Assembly: GCA_020746875.1 (NCBI GenBank)
Contig: JAGTJL010000008.1
Coordinates: forward strand, 558,001-622,000
DNA: 64,000 nt
Source of the DNA: Rhexocercosporidium sp. MPI-PUGE-AT-0058
Lineage: Eukaryota; Ascomycota; Leotiomycetes; Helotiales
Direction: 5' to 3'
Shown here: positions 10,001 through 22,100 of the stretch, piece by piece
Layout of the letters: every line of letters begins with the position of its first letter
How positions within the stretch are numbered: the first letter of the stretch is position 1
Made by a program: the position numbers and the translations under genes
The notes under the pieces: model-generated
The model's database searches: none
Seen by the model: the letters and a program-made list of their open reading frames with translations, nothing else
What the model was told of the DNA's origin: nothing

Positions 10001-13000
10001 TCGCAATTCGAGTCTGGGCCATCGTTTGTGCAGATATACCTGATAGATTGCCTATGGTCCCCAGTAATTGAATCACAGTCTAAGAATTCCAAATGAGACC
10101 CATCTCGCTTGTTGACACTGGCGACAGCTTGAGGATCGCCATCTATCAAGATAAAACCGACAGCAGAGTCATCTGGGCTATTCATGTTTCCCCCATCAGG
10201 GAATTGCAAATCGTATTTCACGGTGTTAGAAGCGTCGGGAACCGTTTCAAAGAGATACTCAAGTTTGACGGGTACGAATGGCTGCACTGCTGGAGGATTA
10301 CTTGGGGATATTAGCGCGGTGTCAGATGAAAGGGGAAATTAGAAATCATGGTATCGCACAGAAAACAGTAAACGGATGTTCCAAACAAATGGCCAGATCT
10401 CGAAAGGGGGTCTGTGTGCTAGTACCAGCATTTGAGAAATTCGACAACATACCAGCAGCACACTTTGCTTCTTCCATACCTACATGTACTCTTGCCATCA
10501 CCAAACCGATCTGTCATAAGTTCGATGCTACCGTCATCTTTACCATCCGAGTTGGTGCAAGTATTGTCAGCACAGTCTCCTTTACCAATCCAATGGCAGT
10601 TCGTAAATTGTTTGGGCTTAGGACAGCAGAATTTTCGGAACCCATTGGAAGGTGGAGACACAGGTGAACCACCGCCATCATCGCCTTGATCGCATTTACT
10701 AGAACAGCTGTAAGTACGATTCCTATTCCATTCAAGAGTTCAATGAAGAGAATTCAGTACTTACTCGGCAGTATATACTGATGTCACCTCTTCGTAGTTG
10801 GCCGGACAGTCTCCTGAACATTTCGAGTATACGCATTGATCGATGAGCTCTGCCCATCGATCTGCCTTACAACAAAATATCTGCCAGCCAGATGTGCAGT
10901 GATGGTGACTTCCATCACCGTCTGACCCTCTCACACTCAATAAATTGATCTCTCCTCCATGGCATTGACCGTTACAAAGGCCACCGCTTTCGCCCCCTCG
11001 CCATGAACATGTTGATGGAGCAGCTAGGATCACATCAGCTTGAGAATCAGTGGGGGCAAAAATACCACGTACCGGTCGAGGGACAGCAAATGTTTTGTTT
11101 CTTGTTCTTCCCACACTGTCGCGTGCCTACCCGTACAAACCCAAAATCGTTCTGACAGCTGTGACCTTCATCGGCTTGTGTGTCTGACCAGCAATTGCTG
11201 ACTAAACATCCTTTCCCATTTGACCAGCTTTGAGAGACAGATTCTCCATCTGGAGATACCTTTCCAGGTGTTTGGTGGTTGAAACCGCCGAAGTCTTTAT
11301 CAAGGAGGCCGGAGAGTGCTGATAGCTTCTTATCATCAAGATCCACGGCCCATATCATGAGGCCACCAAGTCTAAAACATCAAACAAAACAGTCAGTACA
11401 ATTCTAACCTTTTCCGAAAGTAGAGTAGCTTGCCCGATTGAATTTGCCCAGTCCACCTTTTGCTTAAAAGTGTCCTTGTCATCATATGAAACCTAGGTAA
11501 CCAGAAAGATTAGCGACACTCAGTGGAAAATCACATTGCAACCAAATTCATCACGTACCCATTGATCAGTATCGTACTGTACATACTTAACAGCCGCTTC
11601 AATGTCATGGGTTGGCGAGCTGGCTCGGCGACTAAGACCTCCACTTTCTCCCCCACTACCAATGATATCCTGAATTTCGAAGTACCCTAATATGCCACCT
11701 TCCCCGGTGCAAGGTCCTTTGTTTGAAAGGCCCCCGAAGCTGCAACCGGGAGTAGCGCAGTTAGAGTCGGCCAAGGTGAAACTTCTGCCATAGAAACCGG
11801 TACCGAGCACGACTTTACTAGGAGCGACGCCGACTCGCCAAAGCAACTCAACGGCAAGCTTGATTTCTGTAAGATTAGTATGGCCGTGGAGAATAGCACC
11901 AATGGGGTTCAGTCTGTCCCAGAATCCGTGAAGGTCGTAGCTAGCAATATGTGTCAGTAATGAACAAAAGGAGCAAGATTTGTTTTTGGAGATTGCCAAC
12001 CTCATCACGTTTATCCAGTCGACATAGGGTTCCATGCCATGAACGTCAAACCATCTGCAGTGGATCAGTTTCGAGTCAAAGCACAACAGAACGGTTTAAA
12101 TGACGACCTACTTCAGATACCAGTACGAAGTTGGAATAGTAAAGGTTAATCCATACTTCCGTCCACTTCGGTCGAACGTTTCTCGAAGTGTTTTGACTAG
12201 CAGCACAAAGTTCGCTGTATCTTCAACACGACCTCCTCGGTCTGGGGCTCCTGGATATTCCCTGTTGATGATATTAGCACATTCACGAGAGCTTGATCAT
12301 GAACATACCAGTCTATATCGAGCCCATCGAAGCCATAAAGCTAAGTAGGTATTCGTTAGCTATAGACGCGCATACAAGAATGGGATGTTGGATCTCGAAC
12401 CTGCATGAAGGAAACTACATTGTTCGCAAATGTCTGCCGCTTTCCAGCATCAGCAGCAATCTCTCCGAAGAGAGGCTGAGTAACGGTATCATTATCCGAG
12501 AAAGTCCATCCTCCAACCGCAACGAATACCTCCAGGTCACCATTCCCGGACTTGGTTGATCTGACATCTGCAACTTCTTTGAAAAGCTCAGCTGGTGTTT
12601 GAGAGTCCATAGTGGTAATTTTGTACGTCCCAGGTTCGATGTAGGCGAACGCAAAGTTGACGTGTGTCAATCCATCGACAGGTATGCTGCTTGGAGACAT
12701 AGTGTGACATTCTCGTCGCGCTCCCCAAGCTTCATAGTAGCCAACAACCCTCTTTTTGACATCGATGCTGCTCCCACCAGCAGGGGGGCCTGGATGGCCA
12801 CAGCCACTTTGGCATCCATCATCGCAGAAATCGGCTGTTGTTCCACAGAATCTGTACATGTTAGCGAGTCTCCATTGCATGCAGAACGTGGATTGACCAC
12901 TTACCCAAATTCCGAACAGCAGACTTTCAGTGGACACTCCGCATTTGCTGGAATAGAGTATTGCCCACACTCTGCGTGAGCGTCACAATTAGAGGAGCAG

Positions 13001-13483
13001 CCAGTTCCGCAGTATGTCGGTCCTATAGATGAGTTCAGCGTAGTCCAATCATTGCAAAGCACGAGGTGTGAAAGGCAGCTTTTCTTCAGCTTTGCTCAGG
13101 TTACGCCACGTTAGGATAGCCAGATTGAGACGTATTCGCTGGACGAAGATATAATCAAGTAAAGTAATACCATAACCACAATATCCACTCTCACCACAGC
13201 AAGCATGATTACTGCAGGGGTTTCCTGGACCGCAGGTATAGTCCTCACGACGTACCAACGACGAGTTTGAATGTGTGGCGTAGGAGAGATCTCGTAGTCC
13301 TATAGAATTAGGTGCAGCTTCTCCCACACTTCCCTCTAACAAGTGCGGTGGCAAATTGAGATCGTTTGTTGGCGAAAGAGAAAAGTAAGCTGTGAACAAA
13401 AGCGAGAACAACATGAATAGAGAGCTAACAACAAAGAAAAAGCGTAATAGATCCAAAGGATCCTTAGTAGAATGTGCAGCCAT
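7082..13483 (-). CDS. Killer-toxin-like GH18 chitinase (subgroup C type), 1721 aa, 18 exons
   Basis: Endochitinase with an N-terminal membrane anchor (residues 15-37), two hevein-like CBM18 modules (about 84-113 and 123-161, rich in CC and GYCG motifs) and a GH18 catalytic domain (about 175-520). The catalytic motif is DGLDIDWE with the acid Glu at about 306; SYDLHG is at 373. Cys-rich segments follow (about 530-800), then a large C-terminal region typical of the killer-toxin-alpha-like chitinases. Exons: 13483-13171, 13022-12905, 12851-12401, 12340-12309, 12261-12112, 12054-12001, 11940-11559, 11492-11434, 11371-11073, 11023-10765, 10707-10453, 10300-9969, 9889-8491, 8438-8135, 8077-7772, 7722-7614, 7516-7368, 7276-7082. 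Phases close exactly. Three introns need GC donors (11433, 7771, 7367). The start is the first ATG; upstream in-frame sequence has only TTG. A dibasic RRE site at 78-80 could allow Kex2-type processing. Divergent from the LysM gene. Confidence 0.92.
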
Positions 13484-14802
13484 CGTCGCCGGCTGGAAAG
13501 AGACACTTGGATGCAAGGAAAGGACTGACAAAAGTACAGTGCAGAGGCAGATGTAAGCTTTACAATGAGAAGACCCGGTTTCTTGCGTTCACCGAGAGAC
13601 TATCAGGTCTTCAGCTGACCGAATGAGCAACGCGGCACAGTTATATTGCAATGACCAGACTGCTGTGTCAAATTTCCTAAAGCGGAACGAGCGGTTCGGC
13701 CTCTCCTCGCTGCTCCTTTTACTTGCATACTCTTGTCCTTGGCAAGACTTCTGGCAGTAGAATAACTCTCATAGTATCTATCACAAGATGTTCTTGCAGC
13801 CTCCGATTGAGCTCCTTCCGAGATTTAGCTAGCTAATACCTTGTAGATGATCTCCAAAGTGCGTCGAGCTCGGACACGTTACCATTGGTGGACTTGATGG
13901 TGGAGGCAGTGTGAACCATAATTACTGGGCGGGAGCGGGAGTGCAGCAAAACGCACGTTGTGGGGTGCATCCATGGCAAGGGGGAGGAGTGATATCATTC
14001 CTACTATCTCGGCGATACAGCGTTGGACGACCAGAGCCAAGGTCGCAACTGAGGATAGTGGAGTCACTACAGTAGAAAACGAAACAAGATCTGAATTGTC
14101 TGTTCAGCGAGTGTGCACATCGCATATAGTTGATGCGAGAATTAAACAGAGATGACTGTGGTCTTTGCATACCGAAGTTAGCGAATCTGGTCCAGCGTTT
14201 TTAAACCCTTATCCGAGTAATTACGCCTAGCGTGGGGGTTTTGACTTATCTAGTCTAGGCTGGGCGAAATAAAACGCTGATCTGGTCTTGACGAAGGTCC
14301 AAATTCGATGCGACTGGAATCGAAAAGTGTGAGCAATCTAGAAAATACCACGCAGCTAACGCCATGCAGGCGGGGATCCGGTCCCGAGCGCACCTTGCAG
14401 CTACTGACCGAGTCACCCTTCATTGCGCATACGCATTCGCTACCATCATCCAATCAACATTGGTTGCAGCCCACCAAAGCCAGAAGTATTAGCCTTGAAG
14501 AAAGTTTGCCGCTGCAGTTGCAATGAATGATCTGCACCGAGCGGAGATTTGGACGTTGAAATAGATTTTTACAAGGGGATATTGGTCCTTCGAGACAAGT
14601 CAAGATGATCAAGTGCCTCCGCACCGCATGCGGCACATCGACTCGTAAAGTGGACCAAAGAGCATTTCGATTTTGAGACTCTGCCCTCCTGTCCATATGT
14701 TTGGCTTCCTGGCTTACACCGCGGCCACAATCACAAATTGTTCTCATGTTGCGTTCAAAAAGTGTCTTTCAAACGACACCTCTCGCAGGAATCTAACTTG
14801 CA
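13484..14802. promoter_or_regulatory. Shared divergent promoter region of chitinase and LysM genes
   Basis: The 1319 bp between the two start codons hold no convincing gene; the open frames here lack coding character on both strands. Since the chitinase runs left and the LysM gene runs right, this interval must contain both promoters, and co-regulation is likely. No specific operator was identified. An 11-bp stretch of GC-rich palindrome-like sequence around 14370-14390 is the only local structure noted. Confidence 0.55.
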
Positions 14803-17357
14803 ATGTTCTCCCAGTTGCCCTTCCACGCTAATTCACTATGTCCGAAGATACACATTTCAACAGGGTTCGTCATTCTACTTCTCTCCGTAGTCTGCTTTGG
14901 ACAGAGATTTGGAAACTCGTCTTTCGATGCCGAATATCCCGGAGTCTCGACTGCTTGTGGAGCAACGCTCAATCCTCAGTTGAGTTGCGATGATGTGCTT
15001 GCTGAAATAGCCTGGGAGTCTAGATATCTCCAGACGAAACAGTTGAGCAGTCTCTGCGTGGAAACTTGCGTTGCATCTATGAGAAGTGCGAGGAGCAACA
15101 TTGTAGGTGCTTGTACCGGAACCAACGATGTCATCGTAGAAAGCGGGTTGGCGTATCCAGCAACTTTTGTTTTGGACCATCTGATCAATGCGTGGCAGAC
15201 TACTTGCAGAAAAGACGTGTAAGTTTCGTTGCTCTAGAAATCTGGGATAACGTACTTGTTGCGCTGACTCTTTCTGTTGCTAAAAAGGAGCTCATCGCAG
15301 TACTGCAACCTCATATTCCAACAGTGGATAAACCAGACAGTCATGCCAGCCGGCGCAGAATGCTCTGATTGCATGCTTGGAACCGGTCAAATTGCATTAG
15401 GATCGCCCGTGGGATACTCGGACGACTTCGCTAGCGACTTTGCGGCATCAACTTCCAGTTGCGGAAAGACCAATTATGCGTACTCCACGCCAACATCGTT
15501 CGCCCTCAACGGAACTGGCGCTGCCCCTACAGCTGCACCGACCCCAGCATGCCTCAGACCGTACACAGTATCAAGCGGAGATTCTTGTGCCTCCATTGCA
15601 AGCGCCAACAGCATATCGACTTTTGGCCTTTATGTTCTGAACTCACTGGACGTTGGTTGCACCAACTTCCCGCAGCCCGGCTCGACCATATGTCTGCCAT
15701 CCTCTTGTACTACGTACACCGTGCAGCCAGCTGATACCTGCTTGAGCATAATTCGGCAGACCAACGATGTCACCATTGTTCAACTGCAGTCGTGGAATCC
15801 AAATCTCAATCGCCAATGCAGCAATCTACAGGACTATGACAACACCACAATCTGTATCACTGCGCCTTTCGATATTGCGGACTCTTCACCTAACAACACA
15901 AATCCTGTACAGTCAACCTTCACGACACAAGCACCAATACCGACGGACATTGTTGATGGAACGAACACTTACTGCGGCAAGTACCATGACGTAGTCGCTG
16001 GAGATCAATGTGGCCTTCTCAGTACGCAATATGGGATATCTCTTCAGGATTTCTCCTTTCTGAACCCGGAAGTCGACGCCAACTGCACGAACCTGTTCTT
16101 GGATTATTCATACTGCGTCGCTCCCGTGGGTGTCATCTCAACTTACGCAAATTATAGTGGACATAATCCGACCGCTGGACCATGTGCCACGGTGTGGGCA
16201 CCATCCTCATGTCATGTTGACCTTGCGACTATGACGCCGCTACCGTTCATGGATGCGAATTACACGTTCTCTGCTGCACCGACAGCGTCCAATACTGCCA
16301 CTTTGCCTTCCCCATTTCCTCTAGCACCAGATACGCGCAATGATTGTTTCATGTACCGGGACTACTTGACTTCTTCTGATGCGGCGACCGAGACAGAGCT
16401 CAATTCATGCAGTTTCCTGACATTCCGTTACCGGTCATCGAAGTCCGATTTGCTAGCCTGGAACCCAAGTCTTTCTTCAAGTACATGTGCCTTGGTAGCA
16501 GGCTTGAAGTATTGCGTGGTACTTAATGATCGTAAGTTGAGCAACTCGTGCTGTGATCCGGCCCCTCGTGCCTTGCTGACTTTGAACAAGCGGACATTAC
16601 CTCAGCTACCACAACAAGTGCCACCCCCACATCTACTGGCATCACCGTTCCGGGGCCAACTCAAGCTGGGATCATCAGTACTTGCAACAGATATGTGCTA
16701 CAGCAGACCAATGTCTACTGCCAGGATATGGCCGACAATGCTGGGATATCGCTGTCAGAGCTATATGCCTGGAACCCAGCACTAGGCGGAGATTGCTCTG
16801 GGCTGTGGGGAGGGTATGCGTACTGCATTGGCGTGACCATAAGCTCAACAACGACGTCCGGACCATCAGAACCAACTTCGACCTGCACAGGCACTGCTCC
16901 CCCGAAACCAACACAGGCCGGGATCTCGTGTAGCTGCAATAGCTGGCTTGAGCAAAAAGAAGGCGTATACTGTGCAGAAATGGCCACCAGCGCCGGAATT
17001 TCGCTCCAAAAGTTGTATGATCTTAATCCTGCTCTAAATGGAGATTGCTCCGGTTTGTGGGGTGGTTATGCGTACTGCGTGGGATTGACAGGAGGTACTT
17101 CTGCTAGTACCACGACTACTGCAGCTCCACCAGAAAATACGTGCGCAGGAGGGACATCTCCGCCCGAGACTACACAGCCGGGCATTCCGTGTAAGTGCAA
17201 CCGCTGGGTTGAACAGCAAGACGGTATCTACTGCTATGATATGGCAGCTACAGCAGGGATATCTTTATCAGCCTTGTATAGTCTCAACCCAGGTCTGAAC
17301 GGAGATTGTAGTGGGCTGTGGGCTGGTTATGCGTATTGTGTCGGGTTGGCGTCGTAG
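14803..17357 (+). CDS. Secreted multi-LysM protein (seven LysM-like modules), 808 aa
   Basis: Exons 14803-15218, 15288-16531 and 16591-17357 join in phase. A hydrophobic segment at about residues 17-33 (HISTGFVILLLSVVCFGQ) is a signal peptide or anchor. After a Cys-rich N-terminal region come LysM-like units starting YTVSSGDSC, YTVQPADTC, YHDVVAGDQC and a diverged CFMYRDYL unit. Three very similar C-terminal units follow, each built as CN-x-W/Y ... AGISL ... NP-x-L-x-GDCSGLW-x-GYAYC. LysM modules bind chitin oligomers; fungal proteins of this kind protect hyphae or act beside subgroup C chitinases. The head-to-head neighbour is such a chitinase. Known family pairs support a joint role; the direct partner relationship is inferred. 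Confidence 0.92.
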
Positions 17358-17881
17358 AAATATTGGCATATCCATGTCACTGATTCTTTCAGCCAGCAAC
17401 AGAGTTAGATTTCCCATCCGGTACCCAGTGTCCATCTTTAGAAGCTAGCACATCGTACTTGCGCCCTTCTGGAATGCACGGAGGCGCTGGTTGCAGAAAC
17501 TCGCCTTCGGTGTATTTGTTTCCTGATGTCTGGTAATGAAATGATTGATTCCGTAGCAAATGTACAGCTCTTTTCTGGATTTGAGCTTCTAAATTTAACG
17601 GTATTAAATGGCCTGACAATAGAGAGGTAAATAAAGCTGCAGATGCGGGTGTAGGGTGGAGGTTGAGGTTAAGAATGAGGTTGGTGCAGGCGGCCAGCGC
17701 TGCATTGGCAATCAGCAGGCAACCTTTCCTATCTGAGCCTAGGCATATCACGGTGACACGCAAATGTACTTTCGTACTCTGTCAAAGACACTGCTACTCA
17801 TGATAACGAGCTATCTAAAGCGTGACTTCCACGTTACATCATATAGAGCACAGAAGAAATCACCACACCACATCTTCAACA
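17358..17881. other. Intergenic
   Basis: A minus-strand open frame at 17763-17389 begins only with TTG and shows no family features; I do not call it. The rest is the 3' flank of the LysM gene and the leader of the next gene. Confidence 0.5.
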
Positions 17882-18565
17882 ATGCCGGCAGAGCAAGAGC
17901 TTGAACGGTTCCTCAGTGCTCTCGACCAAGAAGAATCTCCAGGTTGCTGGGCCTTCACGGTCTACATCACCTCCCCCTCGGCTATCAAGCCAGCAGACGA
18001 CACACTGGACAAGCAAACCCAAGAGAAATTCGAAGCATACATCAAAACCAATTTGCGCTTCGATGTCGAGGAGCCCTATGATGAGAAGATACCGCTAGAT
18101 ATTGAATACATCAGCCGCCCATCCGCAAGCATCCCCGAGATTCGCACGCATTTCCGGTCTAAATACGGCTGGCCGAAGGAGTACGAGACTGGTATCTTCA
18201 GAAACCATGAACATCACGATATGAGGCACAGATACTTCGTCGTGATTGACGACGAGACGATGACAACCCTTCAGGATGCCCCAGACGCTGTGTCAGAGAT
18301 CCCGAAAGGTGGGGATTATTGGGATGCATCGAAGGGAGAAGACCGTATCGTGATCAAGATCGTAGATGCAGATTATGATGAGGCGTGTGATGGGATTCAA
18401 TTCGCAGCGGCTGGGAGGGGAACGCCTAAAGATAGCCCATATTCGATCACGTTTTACGGGTACATGAAAACCACGCCGAGATGGTTCAGATTGCTATGGG
18501 TCAATATCGCGGATGTTGGATTCAGAGCAGTTTTCAAAGGGAAGGATGTTGTTTATAAAGGTTGA
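17882..18565 (+). CDS. Uncharacterised intracellular protein, 227 aa
   Basis: Single-exon frame. I chose the ATG at 17882 (context AACAATGCC) over an upstream GTG. The protein is acidic, without signal peptide or membrane segment, and rich in aromatic residues. It reads as a folded protein: GCWAFTVYIT, FRSKYGWPKEYETGIFRN, YFVVIDDETMTTL, KTTPRWFRLLWVNIADVG. I do not recognise the family. It resembles the many lineage-specific fungal proteins of 200-250 aa with alternating charged and aromatic segments. It lies just upstream of a relic of the HFCD gene. Confidence 0.75.
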   Translation: MPAEQELERFLSALDQEESPGCWAFTVYITSPSAIKPADDTLDKQTQEKFEAYIKTNLRFDVEEPYDEKIPLDIEYISRPSASIPEIRTHFRSKYGWPKEYETGIFRNHEHHDMRHRYFVVIDDETMTTLQDAPDAVSEIPKGGDYWDASKGEDRIVIKIVDADYDEACDGIQFAAAGRGTPKDSPYSITFYGYMKTTPRWFRLLWVNIADVGFRAVFKGKDVVYKG

Positions 18566-18644
18566 TGTGGAGTCGGAGGTCTTGCTCCGAGTTCTCAGGT
18601 CATCATCTTCATCGCCTAGTTATTCAATCTAGTCTTACTTGTCT

Positions 18645-18790
18645 TGCAGGCTTATAACGGTCTGAATTTAAGTGTTTAGGTCGCCGAGGGGACTAGGGTC
18701 AAGGTGTTGTGATTCGGACGCTGACATAATTGATGTGCTAGGGTGTATATTACTGCATAGCGAGGACTTTTTGAAAGCAATCCCTAGAAT
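18645..18790 (+). pseudogene. Relic copy of the 3' end of the HFCD/tryptophan-repeat gene
   Basis: About 60 bases matching the last codons of the 3589-5496 gene recur here, followed by matching 3' flank. The copy reads N-G-L-N-L-S-V-stop-V-A-E-G-T-R-V-K-V-L-stop against N-G-L-N-L-G-V-Q-V-S-E-W-T-K-V-K-V-L-stop. Beyond the stop both copies share GTGTTGTGATTCGGA and, further on, ACTGCATAGCGAGGA. The internal stop comes from CAG or CAA changed to TAG. Nothing upstream of the last twenty or so codons is recognisable, so this is a truncated duplicate. Confidence 0.75.
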
Positions 18791-19153
18791 AGATTTGACC
18801 GAAGAAAGATGACTAGCTGCACCCTGGAACTTTCTGAAGATTGACACGCTTGGCCAATTCCATTCTTCACCATCTCGATAAATGTCTCCACGAATATTGC
18901 TGTGCGAGCACGAAATTCACTATGAAGAAAATAAACTGGCATAGTTAGGCCGAATCTTACTCCTACACCTCGGACCGGATGTATTGTAGGGAACGAGTAA
19001 TGACTCAGGATGTCGTGCTCGCCTAGGTGCCGAGTTCCCCTGCATTTCACGCATGCGTACCTGCTACCTTCCAACTTCTGACATACTTTTATACATTCTC
19101 CCATCTCCATACCTCCCTGCAGGTATGAATGTTATTTGCTCAGAGTACTTGCA

Positions 19154-22100
19154 ATGTCGCAAAACCTTACGAATTTCGAAGAGGGCCTTCATCAGTTCGG
19201 GCCCACAACCACAGATATTTTTGACTTCACCCCTCTCTTCGAAAATATATTCCTTTCTATTGTTCCGTCTGCACTTCTTCTACTAGTCTTGCCATTCCGT
19301 TTATTTTTCTTAAGAAAAGAGTCTAAGAAAGTCTCTCGAAGTCTGCTTCAAGGGAGTAAACTTGTTAGTCCTCCAAAGCACCTTCCAGCAAACTAAGGAG
19401 CTGAAAAGAGATAGATCCTGCTAGCTATTCTGATAATTTTCCAATCCGTGGGTTTGATTCTCTACGCCACAAATAGCGCAGCCAGGACCAGGGCCTCAAT
19501 TGCGTCGGCGTCACTGCTCCTCGTCGACGTACTCGGTCTCTGTTTCCTCTCTCAAGCAGAACACAGCCGTTCCATTCGACCATCAACAATCATTAACACA
19601 TACCTCTTCTTCACTATTATCTTCGATGTAGCTCATATACGTACCCTATGGCTATCTCATGCACCACTTCCCATCGCGGTAATGCGCACTCTTACGATTT
19701 CCTCGAAATTCCTGGTAGCTATCGCCGAAGCAATCGAGAAGCGTAAAATTCTCCTCCCGCCCTACCAGAGCGCCTCGCCTGAATCAACAAGCGGAATCTA
19801 CGGGAGAAGCTCATTTTGGTGGTTGAATAGCTTGTTGAGAACGGGATATGCGCGAGGGGTGAAAGAAGACGATCTCTTCCCAATCGACGATGCGCTGAAA
19901 TCTTCCACTCTATCTGACCGAGCCCAGAAATCATGGGAGGCTATTCCCAAAACACTCCCCCACGCACTTTTCTGGTCGACTCTCAGAGCGAACCGAGCTC
20001 CGTTACTTCTCTGTGTATTCCCCCGTCTCTGCCTGATCGGGTTCCGCTACGCGCAGCCATTGCTACTGGCACGCACGGTGAATTTCGTGGGTTCGCAGGA
20101 TCGAGATAGCATTGGATGGGGTCTGACAGGGGCTTTTGGTGTGGTGTTTGTAGGTATGGCTGTTGCGAGTGGGAGTTACTATCATTTGGGTTATCGTTTT
20201 GTGACGGCTGTGAGGGGGGGATTGGTTGGAGTTGTGTATAAGAAGACGGTGGAATTGAGCATTACGATGTTGGATGAGAGTGCGGCGATTACGTTGATGT
20301 CGAATGATGCTGGTAAGAGATGTTAACCATTCAGAATATTAGTCATGGGACGAGTGGCTGATGTGACTTCCAGAGACCATATGTCGCGGATTCGGGAGCC
20401 TACATGAGTTGTGGGCTGTGCCTGTTGAGTTGGGAATCGCCATTTACCTTCTCCAGCGGGAACTTGGAGTATCTTTTCTAGCTCCCACTGGGGTGGCTCT
20501 GATATCTACACTCTCTGTAATAGCTCTTTCGAAGTATGTTGGGGGAGCGCAGAAAGCTTGGAATGAGGGAATTCAGACTCGCGTTGATGTCACGACATCG
20601 ATGCTTGGATCAATGAAAGTGCGTACTTACTCAGATTTCGGATAATTAAGTTACTAATGTCGTAAAAACCTAGGCCGTAAAGCTTCTAGGCTTCACAAAC
20701 AGACTTACAGATATACTTCAAGGACTTCGTGTCAGAGAATTGCGGATCGCGAGATTCTTCCGTCAATTACTTGTCATGCGTGTTTTCTTCGGTAAGCTCT
20801 CCCTTTTTTATACAGCTAAAATTGTATCTTACATCGAAACGGCAGCCAATAGCATGACATTCGTTGCACCACTTGTTGCCCTCATACTCTTCGTTATCCT
20901 TGCCAAATCGTCGAAAGAAGAGCTTACCACAGCCAAAGCTTACACAACATTATCACTGATAAGTCTCCTCTCTAACCCAATCAACACACTCTTAAGGACG
21001 ATCCCAGCTCTCAATGGAGCGCTGGCGTGCTTTGGACGAATCCAGACCTTTTTGGAGTCTGAGTCTCAACGTGTGCATGCCTTACCTCTTACGGCAGAGC
21101 CCATTTCGAGGGCTGCTGAAGATCTGCATGGGTTTCGAACTTCTCGTGGGAGTAGAGACATTGAACTCCAAGACCTATCTGCTGGATCAATGTTCATCAC
21201 TGAAGTAGATGACCACCAAACAATCCTCACAGCACAAAATGCCAGCTTCGCCTGGTCCCTTACGAGCGCAGCAATCGTCAAAGACATATCATTTACCCTA
21301 CATCGCCACTCATCGCTATTCATAATCGGTCCTGTCGGCTGTGGCAAAAGTACTCTCCTCAAAGGATTGCTGAGTGAGACACCATCCCTACAAGGATTTG
21401 TGTATTCTTCTGTCCCGGTGATCGCGTTCGTAGACCAGACTCCTTGGATACAGAACATGAGCATAAAAAAGAATGTAGTTGGACAAAACTTATATGATGA
21501 TATCTGGTTCGGTGAAGTCATGACTGCTTGCGCCTTAGATTACGACGTTGGAGAGCTGCCGAGGGGTGCTGGTACGGTTGTCCTGATCCTTCAAATGTGA
21601 GGGCGGGACTTAGCTAACAGAGCTAGAAACCCTCGTAGGAAGCCGCGGAATCTCACTGAGCGGGGGCCAGAAGCAGAGATTAGCACTCGCACGCGCGCTG
21701 TATTCAAAGAAGGAACTTCTGATCATCGACGATGGCTTCTCAGGTCTCGACGCCGAGACAGAAGAAAGAGTATTTTCGAAACTTTTTGGAAAGACAGGTC
21801 TGCTTCAAAGGATGGGTATGACTGTCATTCTCGCCACGCATGCAGCTCATCGCCTGCCATTCGCAGACCACATCGTGGCCCTTGATACAAGTGGCCATAT
21901 AGTCGAGCAGGGCAGTTTTGAAGAGTTAAAGAGGGGAGGTGGTTACGTCGAGGGACTTTTTGAACATGTTGGTGCCAGAGCCCTTGAGGAAGAGAGGTCC
22001 GATCATCAAGATGAGCCTGAGATGGAACGGCCGATAGTGATTCCGGCTTTTCAGTCGGATGTCGAAGAAGACGAAAATATGATGCCGAACAAGGAATTCG

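Noticed and set aside
17389..17763. 124-codon minus-strand frame after the LysM gene
   Set aside because: Starts only with TTG, no signal peptide or motif, and lies in the LysM 3' flank.
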